A stretch of DNA of 64,000 bases from Lachnospiraceae bacterium MA2020 (GTDB taxonomy: Bacteria > Bacillota > Clostridia > Lachnospirales > Lachnospiraceae). Shown piece after piece: positions 8,853 through 16,544 of the stretch; position 1 is the stretch's first letter, and each line of letters begins with the position of its first letter. The stretch is taken from positions 1-64,000 of the forward strand of contig JQKK01000011.1 in NCBI GenBank assembly GCA_000746015.1, written 5' to 3'. The notes beneath the pieces are model-generated. The model was not told where the DNA came from. It ran no database searches and saw nothing but the letters and a program-made list of their open reading frames with translations. A program made the translations under genes and the position numbers.

Positions 8853-9069
8853 TGCTGTAGTTTCTGAAAAAGAGATGTGCAGCTGGCATGATAGTTGTGG
8901 AAGAATTGCGGCAGAGTACTGTTACGCGTATCCACCGGATATTCCGATAATCGTTCCGGGAGAGATGATCAAAAAAGAAATCATTGAAGAGGTTGACATA
9001 ATGATCAGATCAGGTTTGACAGTCGTCGGAATAGAAAATGGAATGTTTAAGGTTGTAAAAGAGGACTAA
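8839..9069 (+). CDS. Orn/Lys/Arg decarboxylase C-terminal domain as a separate protein
   Basis: This 76-residue frame is the OKR decarboxylase C-terminal domain. It carries the segment CGRIAAEYC, then YPPDIPIIVPGE, the family signature in that domain. It starts inside the end of the major-domain gene in the +1 frame. A ribosome site GGAGAG (8828-8833) sits 5 bases before its ATG, which argues for independent translation and not for a simple sequencing error. The two chains together are 450 residues, close to the one-chain family length, so they probably assemble into one enzyme. An alternative is programmed frameshifting; no obvious slippery run is present at the overlap. Confidence 0.85.
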   Translation: MKIYDAVVSEKEMCSWHDSCGRIAAEYCYAYPPDIPIIVPGEMIKKEIIEEVDIMIRSGLTVVGIENGMFKVVKED

Positions 9070-9072
9070 GCA

Positions 9073-9663
9073 GTGGGAAAGATTTTTTGCATACTTGGAA
9101 AAAGCTCAACTGGGAAGGATACAGTTTATAGGGAACTTCTGAAACCCAAATATAAACTGGACCTTGCAGAATATGTCAGCTATACCACAAGACCTATGCG
9201 TGATAATGAAAAAGAAGGACGCGAGTATCACTTTGTTGATAAGATAAGGTACGAAGATTATAAAAAAGATGGTAAAATAATAGAGGAACGATGCTACGAT
9301 ACAGTGATGGGCAAATGGTATTATTTTACGGTCAATGATGGAAGTTTTGATACATCAAAAAATATACTCCTGATAGGTACTGTTGATTCATTCTTATCTA
9401 TGCGTGACTATTTTGGGGAGGATAGAGTAGTTCCTTTATATATTGACATTGATGATAGGACACGTCTGATGAGGGCAATTTCCAGAGAGGATAAGAGGGA
9501 AAAGCCTCAGTACAAGGAAATGTGTCGCAGATTTGTAGCAGATAGTGATGATTATTCTGAAGACAGGATAAAAATGATCAAAAAGGATAATCGTTTTATA
9601 AATGCCAGACTGAAAAAATGTGTTGAGGAAATAAGCAGGTGTATTTCTGATAATGTAACCTGA
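9073..9663 (+). CDS. Guanylate-kinase-like P-loop kinase
   Basis: Nucleoside-monophosphate-kinase fold of 196 residues: P-loop GKSSTGKD (9-16), then [10 protein letters not shown] and a GREYHFV segment, both characteristic of guanylate kinase. Guanylate kinase phosphorylates GMP to GDP. The GTG start at 9073 is supported by GAGG 8 bases upstream. In Bacillus this locus holds tmk (thymidylate kinase), so the slot is conserved but the family differs. It could be an extra Gmk or a kinase with altered specificity, since the lid region differs from standard Gmk. The true gmk is probably elsewhere; I cannot check that here. Confidence 0.72.
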   Translation: MGKIFCILGKSSTGKDTVYRELLKPKYKLDLAEYVSYTTRPMRDNEKEGREYHFVDKIRYEDYKKDGKIIEERCYDTVMGKWYYFTVNDGSFDTSKNILLIGTVDSFLSMRDYFGEDRVVPLYIDIDDRTRLMRAISREDKREKPQYKEMCRRFVADSDDYSEDRIKMIKKDNRFINARLKKCVEEISRCISDNVT

Positions 9664-9685
9664 AAATGAAAGAGGGGTATGTGGC

Positions 9686-10129
9686 ATGGACATAAAGGTC
9701 AACAATTTAGAACAGGTCGCAAAAGCGGAGGAAACGACCAAGAATGTTCCTGAGGCAAATGATGACTTTAAGTTTGCATTGATGAGCCACATTGAGGAGA
9801 AGGACTTACAGGAAAGACTTACTCTCATGATGGATGAGATAACCATGCAGGGAGATAAGATCAAAAAACGCAAAAATATTACAGATATGCGCAAATATAG
9901 AAGTCTTATCAAAGACTTCATGAATGAGGTAATAAACCGCTCACATAAGTTTTCGAGAGAGAATTTTCTGGACAGACGAGGTCGTCACAGAGTCTATGGT
10001 ATTATTAGACTAGTGGATGAAAACCTTGATAAACTTGCTGAGGAATTAATGAAGGAGGAGCAGGACAATATTACAGTGCTTAATCTCATAGGTGAGATCC
10101 GAGGACTGCTGATAGACCTCCTGATGTAA
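9686..10129 (+). CDS. yaaR: YaaR family protein (DUF327)
   Basis: Helical protein of 147 residues matching YaaR/DUF327 in length and in the [17 protein letters not shown] segment. Its function is not established in the family. It lies between the nucleotide kinase gene and holB, exactly as in Bacillus and clostridia. AGAGGGG upstream gives a ribosome site about 10 bases before the ATG. Co-transcription with holB is likely because one base separates them. Confidence 0.85.
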   Translation: MDIKVNNLEQVAKAEETTKNVPEANDDFKFALMSHIEEKDLQERLTLMMDEITMQGDKIKKRKNITDMRKYRSLIKDFMNEVINRSHKFSRENFLDRRGRHRVYGIIRLVDENLDKLAEELMKEEQDNITVLNLIGEIRGLLIDLLM

Positions 10130-10130
10130 G

Positions 10131-11120
10131 ATGGCTTCATTTTATGATATAATAGGTCAAAAGCAGATTGCTGAGCATTTTCAGCACGCTATAAAATCCG
10201 GGCAGATATCACACGCATATATACTTGACGGAGAGGAAGGCACAGGAAAAAGATTTATTTCACGAATTTTTGCAACTGCGCTTCAGTGCGAAAAGGGAGG
10301 GGAGAATCCTTGCGGAGAGTGCCATTCATGTAAGATGGCATTGAGCGGGAATCATCCTGATATAGTGACGGTGAGGCATGAAAAACCCAATATTATCAGC
10401 GTTGACGAGATCAGAACACAGATTGTCAGCGATGTACTGATCAAGCCATACAGCAGTCCGCATAAAATATATATAGTGCCTGATGCTACAATGATGACTC
10501 AGCAGGCACAGAATGCGCTTCTGAAAACTCTTGAAGAGCCGCCGGCTTATGCGATCATCATATTGCTGACGGATAATAAAGAGAAGCTTCTTTCAACGCT
10601 GCTGTCGCGTTCATTATCACTTAGTATCAAGCCGGTGAGAAATTCACTTATCAAAGAATACCTTGAGAAGAACACTTCTGTCGATAAATATCGGCTTCAG
10701 CTTGCTGCAGCTTTTGCAAGGGGCTCGATAGGAAGGGCGATAAAGCTTGCTGAAGATGAGGAGTTTGAAGAACTTAAGACGACCGTTGTCAGTGTACTTG
10801 AAGGAATTGATGATTATGGAATGTCAGAAATCATGGATGCACTGAAAAAGGCAGCAGAGTTTAAGGATAAAATGAGTGACTACCTTGATCTTATGCTTCT
10901 TTGGTACAGAGATGTGCTTATGTGTAAGGCATCGAGTGATAGTGACAGGGTGATCTTTGTTGGGGAAGAAAGAGCAATAGAGCGAAGAGCTGAAAAAGAC
11001 TCATATGAAAAGATAAACAGAGTGATAGACCAGATACTTATAACTAAAAAGCGTCTGGACAGTAATGTCAATCTGGAACTGAGTCTGGAAATGCTTCTTC
11101 TGACAATGAAAGGAAAATAA
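10131..11120 (+). CDS. holB: DNA polymerase III delta' subunit
   Basis: Clamp-loader subunit of 329 residues. It has a Walker A loop GEEGTGKR (34-41), a four-cysteine zinc site (CEKGGENPC, then CHSC, residues about 53-67) and the LLKTLEEPP motif of clamp-loader AAA+ proteins. Sensor-like LLSRS follows. The protein helps load the beta clamp on DNA. It sits between yaaR and ricT as in Bacillus; the downstream ATG follows its stop without a gap, which indicates coupled translation. Confidence 0.93.
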   Translation: MASFYDIIGQKQIAEHFQHAIKSGQISHAYILDGEEGTGKRFISRIFATALQCEKGGENPCGECHSCKMALSGNHPDIVTVRHEKPNIISVDEIRTQIVSDVLIKPYSSPHKIYIVPDATMMTQQAQNALLKTLEEPPAYAIIILLTDNKEKLLSTLLSRSLSLSIKPVRNSLIKEYLEKNTSVDKYRLQLAAAFARGSIGRAIKLAEDEEFEELKTTVVSVLEGIDDYGMSEIMDALKKAAEFKDKMSDYLDLMLLWYRDVLMCKASSDSDRVIFVGEERAIERRAEKDSYEKINRVIDQILITKKRLDSNVNLELSLEMLLLTMKGK

Positions 11121-12326
11121 ATGGTAAAAATAATTTGCGTGAGATTTCGTACTGCGGGTAAGATTTATTATTTTGCCCCAGGTGAATTTGATATAAAAAA
11201 GGGAAATCATGTAATAGTGGAGACTATACGAGGCGTGGAATTTGGTACAGCAGTCTCGGATATTATGGAAATTGAAGAGGAAAAAATAGTATCTCCACTT
11301 AAGACGGTAATGCGTATCGCTTCTGAAGAAGATGAAGAAAAAGAAAAGACTAACCGCGAGAAGGAAAGAGAAGCTTTTAAGATATGCCTTGAAAAGATCC
11401 GTAAGCATGAGCTTGAGATGAAGCTTATAGATGCCGAGTACACATTTGATAATAATAAGCTTTTGTTTTACTTTACAGCAGACGGGCGTATTGATTTCAG
11501 AGAGCTTGTTAAGGATCTTGCGAGTGTATTTAGGACACGTATCGAATTAAGGCAGATAGGTGTACGAGACGAGACAAAGATACTTGGTGGATATGGAATA
11601 TGCGGAAGACCGCTTTGCTGTCATACATATCTTTCTGATTTTTCACCTGTTTCTATCAAGATGGCTAAGGAGCAGAATCTTTCTCTTAACCCTACAAAGA
11701 TATCCGGTGTGTGCGGCAGACTTATGTGCTGCCTCCAGAATGAGGAAGAGACCTATGAGGATCTCAACAGACGCCTTCCGGGAATCGGTGATATGGTTAC
11801 TGACTCTGAAGGAATCGTTGGTGAAGTTCAGTCTGTAAATGTACTTCGTCAGAGAGTCAAGGTAATCGTCGAGCAGGGCGATGAAAAAGAGATAAGAGAA
11901 TATCATGTGGATGACATAACTTTCCAGAAGAGAAGGAAGGGACCTAAGGAGAAGCCTCTGATGGAGGAAGAGATCTCTGAAGAAGAACTCAGGGCTATAA
12001 CAGATGAGCCGGAGATCAAGGAAAAACCTGCAAGGCAGGAAAGACCTGAAAGACAGAATAAGCAGGAAAGACCTGAAAAGGGTGACAAGCAGAAACATTT
12101 TGAAAAGAATGGTAATTCTGAAAAGAAGCACCGCGACAAGGACAATAGAAACAATAAAGATAAAAATGCTCAAAAAGAGCAGGGCGGAAATCATGGTAAG
12201 GATCAGGCGCAGAAGAACTTCGTAAAGAATAAGCGTAAGGGTAATCCAAACGGAAAACGTCCAAATGGACACCATGATAAGAAGGACAATAATAATAACA
12301 ATAGCAATAGCAATAAGACAGAATAA
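11121..12326 (+). CDS. ricT: RicT/YaaT (PSP1 domain) with a long charged tail
   Basis: PSP1-domain protein of 401 residues. The core (about 1-270) carries the cysteine clusters GICGRPLCC and GVCGRLMCC that bind an Fe-S cluster in the RicA-RicF-RicT complex. In Bacillus that complex supports RNase Y-dependent mRNA maturation. The usual length is about 275 residues. Here residues 275-401 form an extra hydrophilic tail of Lys, Glu, Arg and Asn, ending in a poly-Asn/Ser run encoded by AAT/AAC/AGC repeats. The tail looks disordered and could contact RNA. ATG directly after the holB stop; the 3' end overlaps the methyltransferase start by one base. Confidence 0.9.
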   Translation: MVKIICVRFRTAGKIYYFAPGEFDIKKGNHVIVETIRGVEFGTAVSDIMEIEEEKIVSPLKTVMRIASEEDEEKEKTNREKEREAFKICLEKIRKHELEMKLIDAEYTFDNNKLLFYFTADGRIDFRELVKDLASVFRTRIELRQIGVRDETKILGGYGICGRPLCCHTYLSDFSPVSIKMAKEQNLSLNPTKISGVCGRLMCCLQNEEETYEDLNRRLPGIGDMVTDSEGIVGEVQSVNVLRQRVKVIVEQGDEKEIREYHVDDITFQKRRKGPKEKPLMEEEISEEELRAITDEPEIKEKPARQERPERQNKQERPEKGDKQKHFEKNGNSEKKHRDKDNRNNKDKNAQKEQGGNHGKDQAQKNFVKNKRKGNPNGKRPNGHHDKKDNNNNNSNSNKTE

Positions 12327-13081
12327 TGGATATAAACAATTTACGCCCGGTCGAGCTGCGTGAAGGCGAGAGATTTGACGATCTGCAGCGAAATGGGTAT
12401 GAGATAATACAGAATCCGGAAAAATTCTGCTTTGGGATGGATGCAGTGCTGTTATCCGGTTTTGCTGATGTGAAAAATGGAGGAACAGCTGTAGATCTTG
12501 GAACAGGTACAGGTATAATACCTATACTCATGGCAGCAAAGACGCAGGCAAGTCATATTACGGGGCTTGAGATACAAGCTGAGAGTGCCGAGATGGCTGA
12601 GCGAAGCGTCATGCATAACCGCCTGGAGGACAGAATAGATATAGTAAATGGCGACATTAAGGATATAAAGAACCTTTTTAAGGCTGGCTCTTGTGATACG
12701 GTAACGAGTAATCCGCCGTATATGATAGGAGGACACGGCCTGAAAAATCCAGATGCGCCAAAGGCTATAGCAAGGCATGAGGTCTTATGTACGCTCGAGG
12801 ATGTCGTTGCGGCAGCGGGATTTCTTTTGAAGCAGCAGGGCGCATTTTATATGGTTCACAGACCATTCAGGCTTGTAGATATTTTTGAAAAAATGCGCAA
12901 GTACAAGATTGAGCCAAAGAGGATGAGAATGGTACATCCTTTTGCTGATAAAGAGCCCAATATGGTTCTTATCGAGGGCAGAAAGGGCGGAAATGTACAG
13001 CTCACTGTAGAAAGTCCGCTTATAGTGTATAGTGAAGTAGGTAAGTATACTCAGGAAATATATGATATCTATGGATATTAA
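12326..13081 (+). CDS. tRNA1(Val) (adenine-N6)-methyltransferase-like (YabB/TrmN6)
   Basis: SAM-dependent methyltransferase of 251 residues. The SAM loop DLGTGTGIIP lies near residue 56, and the N6-adenine motif NPPY starts at N129. The N-terminal segment NPEKFCFGMDAVLLSGF is typical of the TrmN6/YfiC/YabB group, which modifies adenine 37 of tRNA-Val. It has the same position as Bacillus yabB. The start overlaps the ricT stop by one base (TAATG). Confidence 0.88.
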   Translation: MDINNLRPVELREGERFDDLQRNGYEIIQNPEKFCFGMDAVLLSGFADVKNGGTAVDLGTGTGIIPILMAAKTQASHITGLEIQAESAEMAERSVMHNRLEDRIDIVNGDIKDIKNLFKAGSCDTVTSNPPYMIGGHGLKNPDAPKAIARHEVLCTLEDVVAAAGFLLKQQGAFYMVHRPFRLVDIFEKMRKYKIEPKRMRMVHPFADKEPNMVLIEGRKGGNVQLTVESPLIVYSEVGKYTQEIYDIYGY

Positions 13082-13090
13082 GAGGTAAAA

Positions 13091-13927
13091 ATGGCAGGAC
13101 AATTATATCTTTGTGCAACTCCGATAGGTAATTTGGGAGATATGACACAGAGGGTCATTGAGTGCTTAAAGTCGGTTGACATAATTGCGGCAGAGGACAC
13201 AAGAAACAGCCGCAAGCTTATGACACATTTTGACATACATGTACCAATGACAAGCTACCACGAATTTAATAAATATGACAAAGCCGATATTTTGGTCAAT
13301 GACATGCTGTCTGGCAAGAATATAGCGCTTATAACAGATGCGGGTACACCTGCTATATCTGATCCGGGAGAAGTGCTGGTACAGAAGTGTGCTGAGGCAG
13401 GAATTCTGGTCACATCTTTGCCGGGAGCATCTGCTGTTATTACAGCGTTGACACTTTCCGGACTTTCAACAAGACGCTTTTGCTTTGAGGGCTTTTTGTC
13501 TCAGGACAATAAGGAGCGAAAACTGATATTGGAAGATCTTACAGAGGAAATGAGGACTATTGTCTTATATGAAGCGCCTCACCACCTAAAAGCGACACTT
13601 AATGATCTATATAAATATCTTGGAGACAGAAAGATATCTTTATGCAGAGAGCTTACAAAAAAGCATGAAGATGTCATGAGGACAACGATAGTTGATGCAA
13701 TTGACTTTTATAGCGAGAACGAGCCGAGAGGCGAATATGTCCTCGTTATTGAAGGCAAAAGCCGTGAAGAAAAGATCATGGAGAGACGGGCGGCTTTTGA
13801 GGAAATGAGCATTGAGGAACATGTACAGTACTACATTGCTCAGGGCCTGGATAAAAAAGAAGCTATGAAGAAAGCAGCCAAGGACAGGGGTATTTCAAAA
13901 AGGGATGTTTATAATGCACTTGTGTGA
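13091..13927 (+). CDS. rsmI: 16S rRNA (cytidine-1402-2'-O)-methyltransferase
   Basis: RsmI of 278 residues, the usual length. The N-terminal LYLCATPIGNLGDMT, the AAEDTRNS segment and the TDAGTPAISDPG loop are family signatures of this tetrapyrrole-methylase-fold enzyme. It 2'-O-methylates C1402 in the ribosomal P site. GAGG lies 6 bases before the ATG. As in Bacillus (yabC), it follows yabB; the small gene yazA that is between them in Bacillus is absent. Confidence 0.95.
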   Translation: MAGQLYLCATPIGNLGDMTQRVIECLKSVDIIAAEDTRNSRKLMTHFDIHVPMTSYHEFNKYDKADILVNDMLSGKNIALITDAGTPAISDPGEVLVQKCAEAGILVTSLPGASAVITALTLSGLSTRRFCFEGFLSQDNKERKLILEDLTEEMRTIVLYEAPHHLKATLNDLYKYLGDRKISLCRELTKKHEDVMRTTIVDAIDFYSENEPRGEYVLVIEGKSREEKIMERRAAFEEMSIEEHVQYYIAQGLDKKEAMKKAAKDRGISKRDVYNALV

Positions 13928-13961
13928 TGCTTTATAGGCTGCGAAATGGGAGGAGAACAAT

Positions 13962-15332
13962 ATGAAAAGATCAGTAAAGATGGCAGCTATGATGCTGGGA
14001 ATATCTGCAGCAGTAACAGCGTGCGCACCTGCGTCACAGGCTGTACAGTCTACAGAGGAAAGTCTTGTAACTGAGAATATCAGGGAGAGCTCTGAGAGCG
14101 CAGCAGCAGAGACTACAGAGTCTACGGAAGCTTCAGAAGCTGCTGAGGCTACATTGGGTGAGCCGGGAAGCAGCGATAATCCTTATATATCACTTTTTAC
14201 AGCAGAGAGCCTTGATGACACTCTTAAGAAGTCGGTCAATTCTTTTAACTGGAAGCTGTATGATAAATGTGATAAGGATGAAAATATTTTTTATTCACCT
14301 TATAGCATAGAGTCAGCTATTGCGCTTGCAGACCTTGGAGCGAAGGGCGATACAAAGTCTGAGATAGAGAGCGTACTTGGCATCAATGATCTTGAAAAGT
14401 TTGCGCAGCAGCTCAAGCTTTACAGCGGTCAGTTTACTTCTGATGAAGCGAAGCTTACTACGGCAAATTCTATATGGATCGATAATACTCTTAAGCTTTC
14501 TGATGAGTATGAAAAGGCTGTGGAAGAGCCTGCAAAATTCTTCTTTAATGGAGAAATTAAAAATGTTGACTTTGCAGGCAATACAGATGGTGTAAAGAAA
14601 GAGATATCTGAGTGGGTAAAGAGCAATACAAATGATATGATCGCAGATTATCAGTCAATTGCTGACGAGAGCACAAAGGCAGATATCATCAATGCCATAT
14701 ATTTCTATGGCGAGTGGACAAACAAGTTTAAGGGAGATTCCACTTACAAAGGCGACTTTAAGGGCGCAAAGGGTACTTCTACTGTTGATATGATGCATCA
14801 GGGAAAGGTAATTCTCAGATACCTGGAAAATAAAGACGGAGTTACTGCAGCAGCGCTTCCATATGGAGACGGAAAAGTGGAGATGGACATCTTTATGTCA
14901 GCAGATGCAGAAAAAGCTGTTGGTGAAGTGTGGGATGCAAATAATGCAGATGCCATCTTTGAGGCACTTGACAGCGCTGAGGAGGTAAATGTTGATACAC
15001 TTGTACTTCCTAAGTTCAATATGGATAAAAAGTATGATGGACTTAAAGAAGCGCTTGAAGATCTTGGAATGAAGACAGCATTTAGCGATGATGCTGATTT
15101 TTCTGCTATTGCTGAAGGCCTCAAGGTTTCTGATATCAACCACAGAGCAAAGCTTGAGGTTGATGAAGACGGAAGTAAGGCAGCGGCTGTAACAGAGATG
15201 ACAATGGAGCTTACAAGTGCAGGTCCAATGGAAAAAGGTCCTGAGTTTATCGTTGACAGGCCGTTTATTTTTACTATCAGGGATAAAGAAAATGGAGTTA
15301 TCCTTTTCACAGGCAGGGTAAATAACCTTTAA
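13962..15332 (+). CDS. Serpin family lipoprotein
   Basis: Secreted serine-protease inhibitor of 456 residues. A lipoprotein signal peptide ends at VTAC (cysteine about residue 21), followed by a Ser/Glu/Thr-rich spacer to about residue 70, then the serpin fold. FYSPYSIESAIALADLGAKG and the C-terminal VDRPFIFTIRD with ILFTGRVNN are serpin signatures. The hinge DGSKAAAV has the small residues needed for loop insertion, so it is probably inhibitory. The scissile bond falls roughly around MELTSAG and cannot be fixed exactly. GGGAGGAG precedes the ATG. No terminator separates it from rsmI (34-base gap). It probably protects the cell surface against host or community proteases. Confidence 0.92.
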   Translation: MKRSVKMAAMMLGISAAVTACAPASQAVQSTEESLVTENIRESSESAAAETTESTEASEAAEATLGEPGSSDNPYISLFTAESLDDTLKKSVNSFNWKLYDKCDKDENIFYSPYSIESAIALADLGAKGDTKSEIESVLGINDLEKFAQQLKLYSGQFTSDEAKLTTANSIWIDNTLKLSDEYEKAVEEPAKFFFNGEIKNVDFAGNTDGVKKEISEWVKSNTNDMIADYQSIADESTKADIINAIYFYGEWTNKFKGDSTYKGDFKGAKGTSTVDMMHQGKVILRYLENKDGVTAAALPYGDGKVEMDIFMSADAEKAVGEVWDANNADAIFEALDSAEEVNVDTLVLPKFNMDKKYDGLKEALEDLGMKTAFSDDADFSAIAEGLKVSDINHRAKLEVDEDGSKAAAVTEMTMELTSAGPMEKGPEFIVDRPFIFTIRDKENGVILFTGRVNNL

Positions 15333-15367
15333 AAAGGGGTTAAACCCTAGAAAAATGCCGTTTTTCC

Positions 15368-15396
15368 TTGACAAACACGCATAAAATGAGTATAAA
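15368..15396 (+). promoter_or_regulatory. Strong promoter of hup
   Basis: TTGACA (15368-15373), 17-base spacer, TATAAA (15391-15396). The predicted leader of about 70 bases contains two stem-loops (about 15407-15434 and 15444-15459) before the ribosome site GAGGAGG. Confidence 0.88.
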
Positions 15397-15473
15397 TATT
15401 TTAGTGGCTTTTTGCGGGAAACCGTGAAAAGCCGTAATATCCTAAAACTCATTTTAGAGGAGGAGTTTATACA

Positions 15474-15749
15474 ATGAACAAGACAGAATTAGTTGCAGCA
15501 ATGGCTGAGCAGGCAGGCCTTTCAAAGAAGGATGCTGAGAACGCACTTAAGGCTTTCACAGAGACTGTTACTGAGACACTTAAGAAGGGTGACAAGATTC
15601 AGCTTGTTGGCTTTGGTACATTTGAAGTAACAAAGAGAGCAGCAAGAGAGGGTAGAAATCCTCAGTCTGGTGAGGTTATGAAGATACCTGCATCAACAGT
15701 ACCTAAGTTCAAGGCTGGTAAGGCTCTTAAGGATGCTGTAAACAAGTAA
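15474..15749 (+). CDS. hup: HU family DNA-binding protein
   Basis: Histone-like protein of 91 residues, the normal HU length. [22 protein letters not shown] forms the helical dimer part (shown here only as its typical start), and [19 protein letters not shown] is the beta-arm signature. It binds and bends DNA non-specifically and compacts the nucleoid. It is monocistronic: a strong promoter, a structured leader and an excellent ribosome site (GAGGAGG) precede it, and a strong terminator follows. Codon use is biased toward that of highly expressed genes. Confidence 0.96.
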   Translation: MNKTELVAAMAEQAGLSKKDAENALKAFTETVTETLKKGDKIQLVGFGTFEVTKRAAREGRNPQSGEVMKIPASTVPKFKAGKALKDAVNK

Positions 15750-15785
15750 TCTATATATTTTAATATTTAGTAATTGGCTTGTTTT

Positions 15786-15819
15786 GGGTGTATGCTCTTT
15801 GGAGTATGCACCCTCTTTT
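15786..15819 (+). terminator. Terminator of hup
   Basis: Perfect 12-pair stem (GGGTGTATGCTC, 15786-15797, with 15802-15813), TTTG loop, then CTTTTCATTTT. Confidence 0.93.
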
Positions 15820-15860
15820 CATTTTATAAATTTTGTTTATAACGATGGAGGATATTAGAA

Positions 15861-16100
15861 ATGAGATTGGATAAATACTTAAAGGTTTCAAGACTTATAA
15901 AGCGTCGTACAGTTGCAAATGAAGCATGCGATGCAGGCAGAGTAACTATCAATGATAAGGTTGCAAAGGCCGGAACAGAGGTAAAGGTCGGCGATATCAT
16001 CGAGATTACATTCGGTAACAAGACAGAGAAAGTCGAAGTAACTGCAATTGAAGAAACAGTGAAAAAGGAAAATGCAGAAAATCTCTACAAATATTTGTAA
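15861..16100 (+). CDS. rqcP: S4-domain RNA-binding protein (RqcP/YabO)
   Basis: Small S4-domain protein of 79 residues: MRLDKYLKVSRLIKRRT opens the S4 fold and GRVTIND is its conserved turn. The Bacillus homologue RqcP takes part in ribosome-associated quality control with RqcH (C-terminal alanine tailing). The location just before divIC matches yabO. GGAGG sits 9 bases before the ATG. The Bacillus sporulation genes yabP and yabQ, normally next, are absent. Confidence 0.9.
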   Translation: MRLDKYLKVSRLIKRRTVANEACDAGRVTINDKVAKAGTEVKVGDIIEITFGNKTEKVEVTAIEETVKKENAENLYKYL

Positions 16101-16157
16101 AGAGTATACAATTACTATAATACACAATATGTAGTATACAACTTATATATGTTGCAA

Positions 16158-16186
16158 TTGACTATACAACTGTAACATAGTACAAT
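16158..16186 (+). promoter_or_regulatory. Promoter of divIC-tilS-hpt-ftsH
   Basis: TTGACT (16158-16163), 17-base spacer, TACAAT (16181-16186), 43 bases before the divIC start. The region is AT-rich with several near copies of TATACAA. Confidence 0.78.
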
Positions 16187-16229
16187 AAAGTAGTATAAAA
16201 ATCTGATTTTATCAAGGAAGGAGAAATGT

Positions 16230-16544
16230 ATGGGACGGGTACCAGCGTTTAGACAAAAGAATAACCATAAGCTGAGCTGTCTGTGCATTTCTATCGTACT
16301 TATGATGCTGCTTGGTGTTATCGCTGCAGATGGTATAAAGCTTTTGAATAAGCAAAATGACTATCAGGAGAGGATTGCTGAGCTTCAGGCAAAGATTGAT
16401 GAAGAAAATCAGAGAACCATAGATCTGGATGAATTTGAAAAATATACTAAAACTCGTAAATATGCGGAAGAAATTGCTGAAGATAAGCTTGGACTTGTGC
16501 ATGACGATGAGATAATTTTTAAGCCGGAAAAAGATGATAATTAA
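16230..16544 (+). CDS. divIC: Septum formation initiator (FtsB/DivIC family)
   Basis: Bitopic division protein of 104 residues: short cytoplasmic N terminus, one membrane segment (about 18-36), coiled coil (about 40-66) and a short extracellular tail with KYAEEIAEDKLGLV, the conserved DivIC/FtsB end motif. It acts at the septum with FtsL and DivIB. The ribosome site is AAGGAGG. It overlaps tilS by 11 bases, which keeps the Bacillus order divIC ... tilS, but spoIIE and yabR between them are missing. Confidence 0.85.
   Translation: MGRVPAFRQKNNHKLSCLCISIVLMMLLGVIAADGIKLLNKQNDYQERIAELQAKIDEENQRTIDLDEFEKYTKTRKYAEEIAEDKLGLVHDDEIIFKPEKDDN

Noticed and set aside
8820-8870. Decarboxylase break as a plain sequencing error
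   Set aside because: A well-placed ribosome site and start codon at the overlap make a true two-gene arrangement more likely; the error option is kept only as the refuting test.
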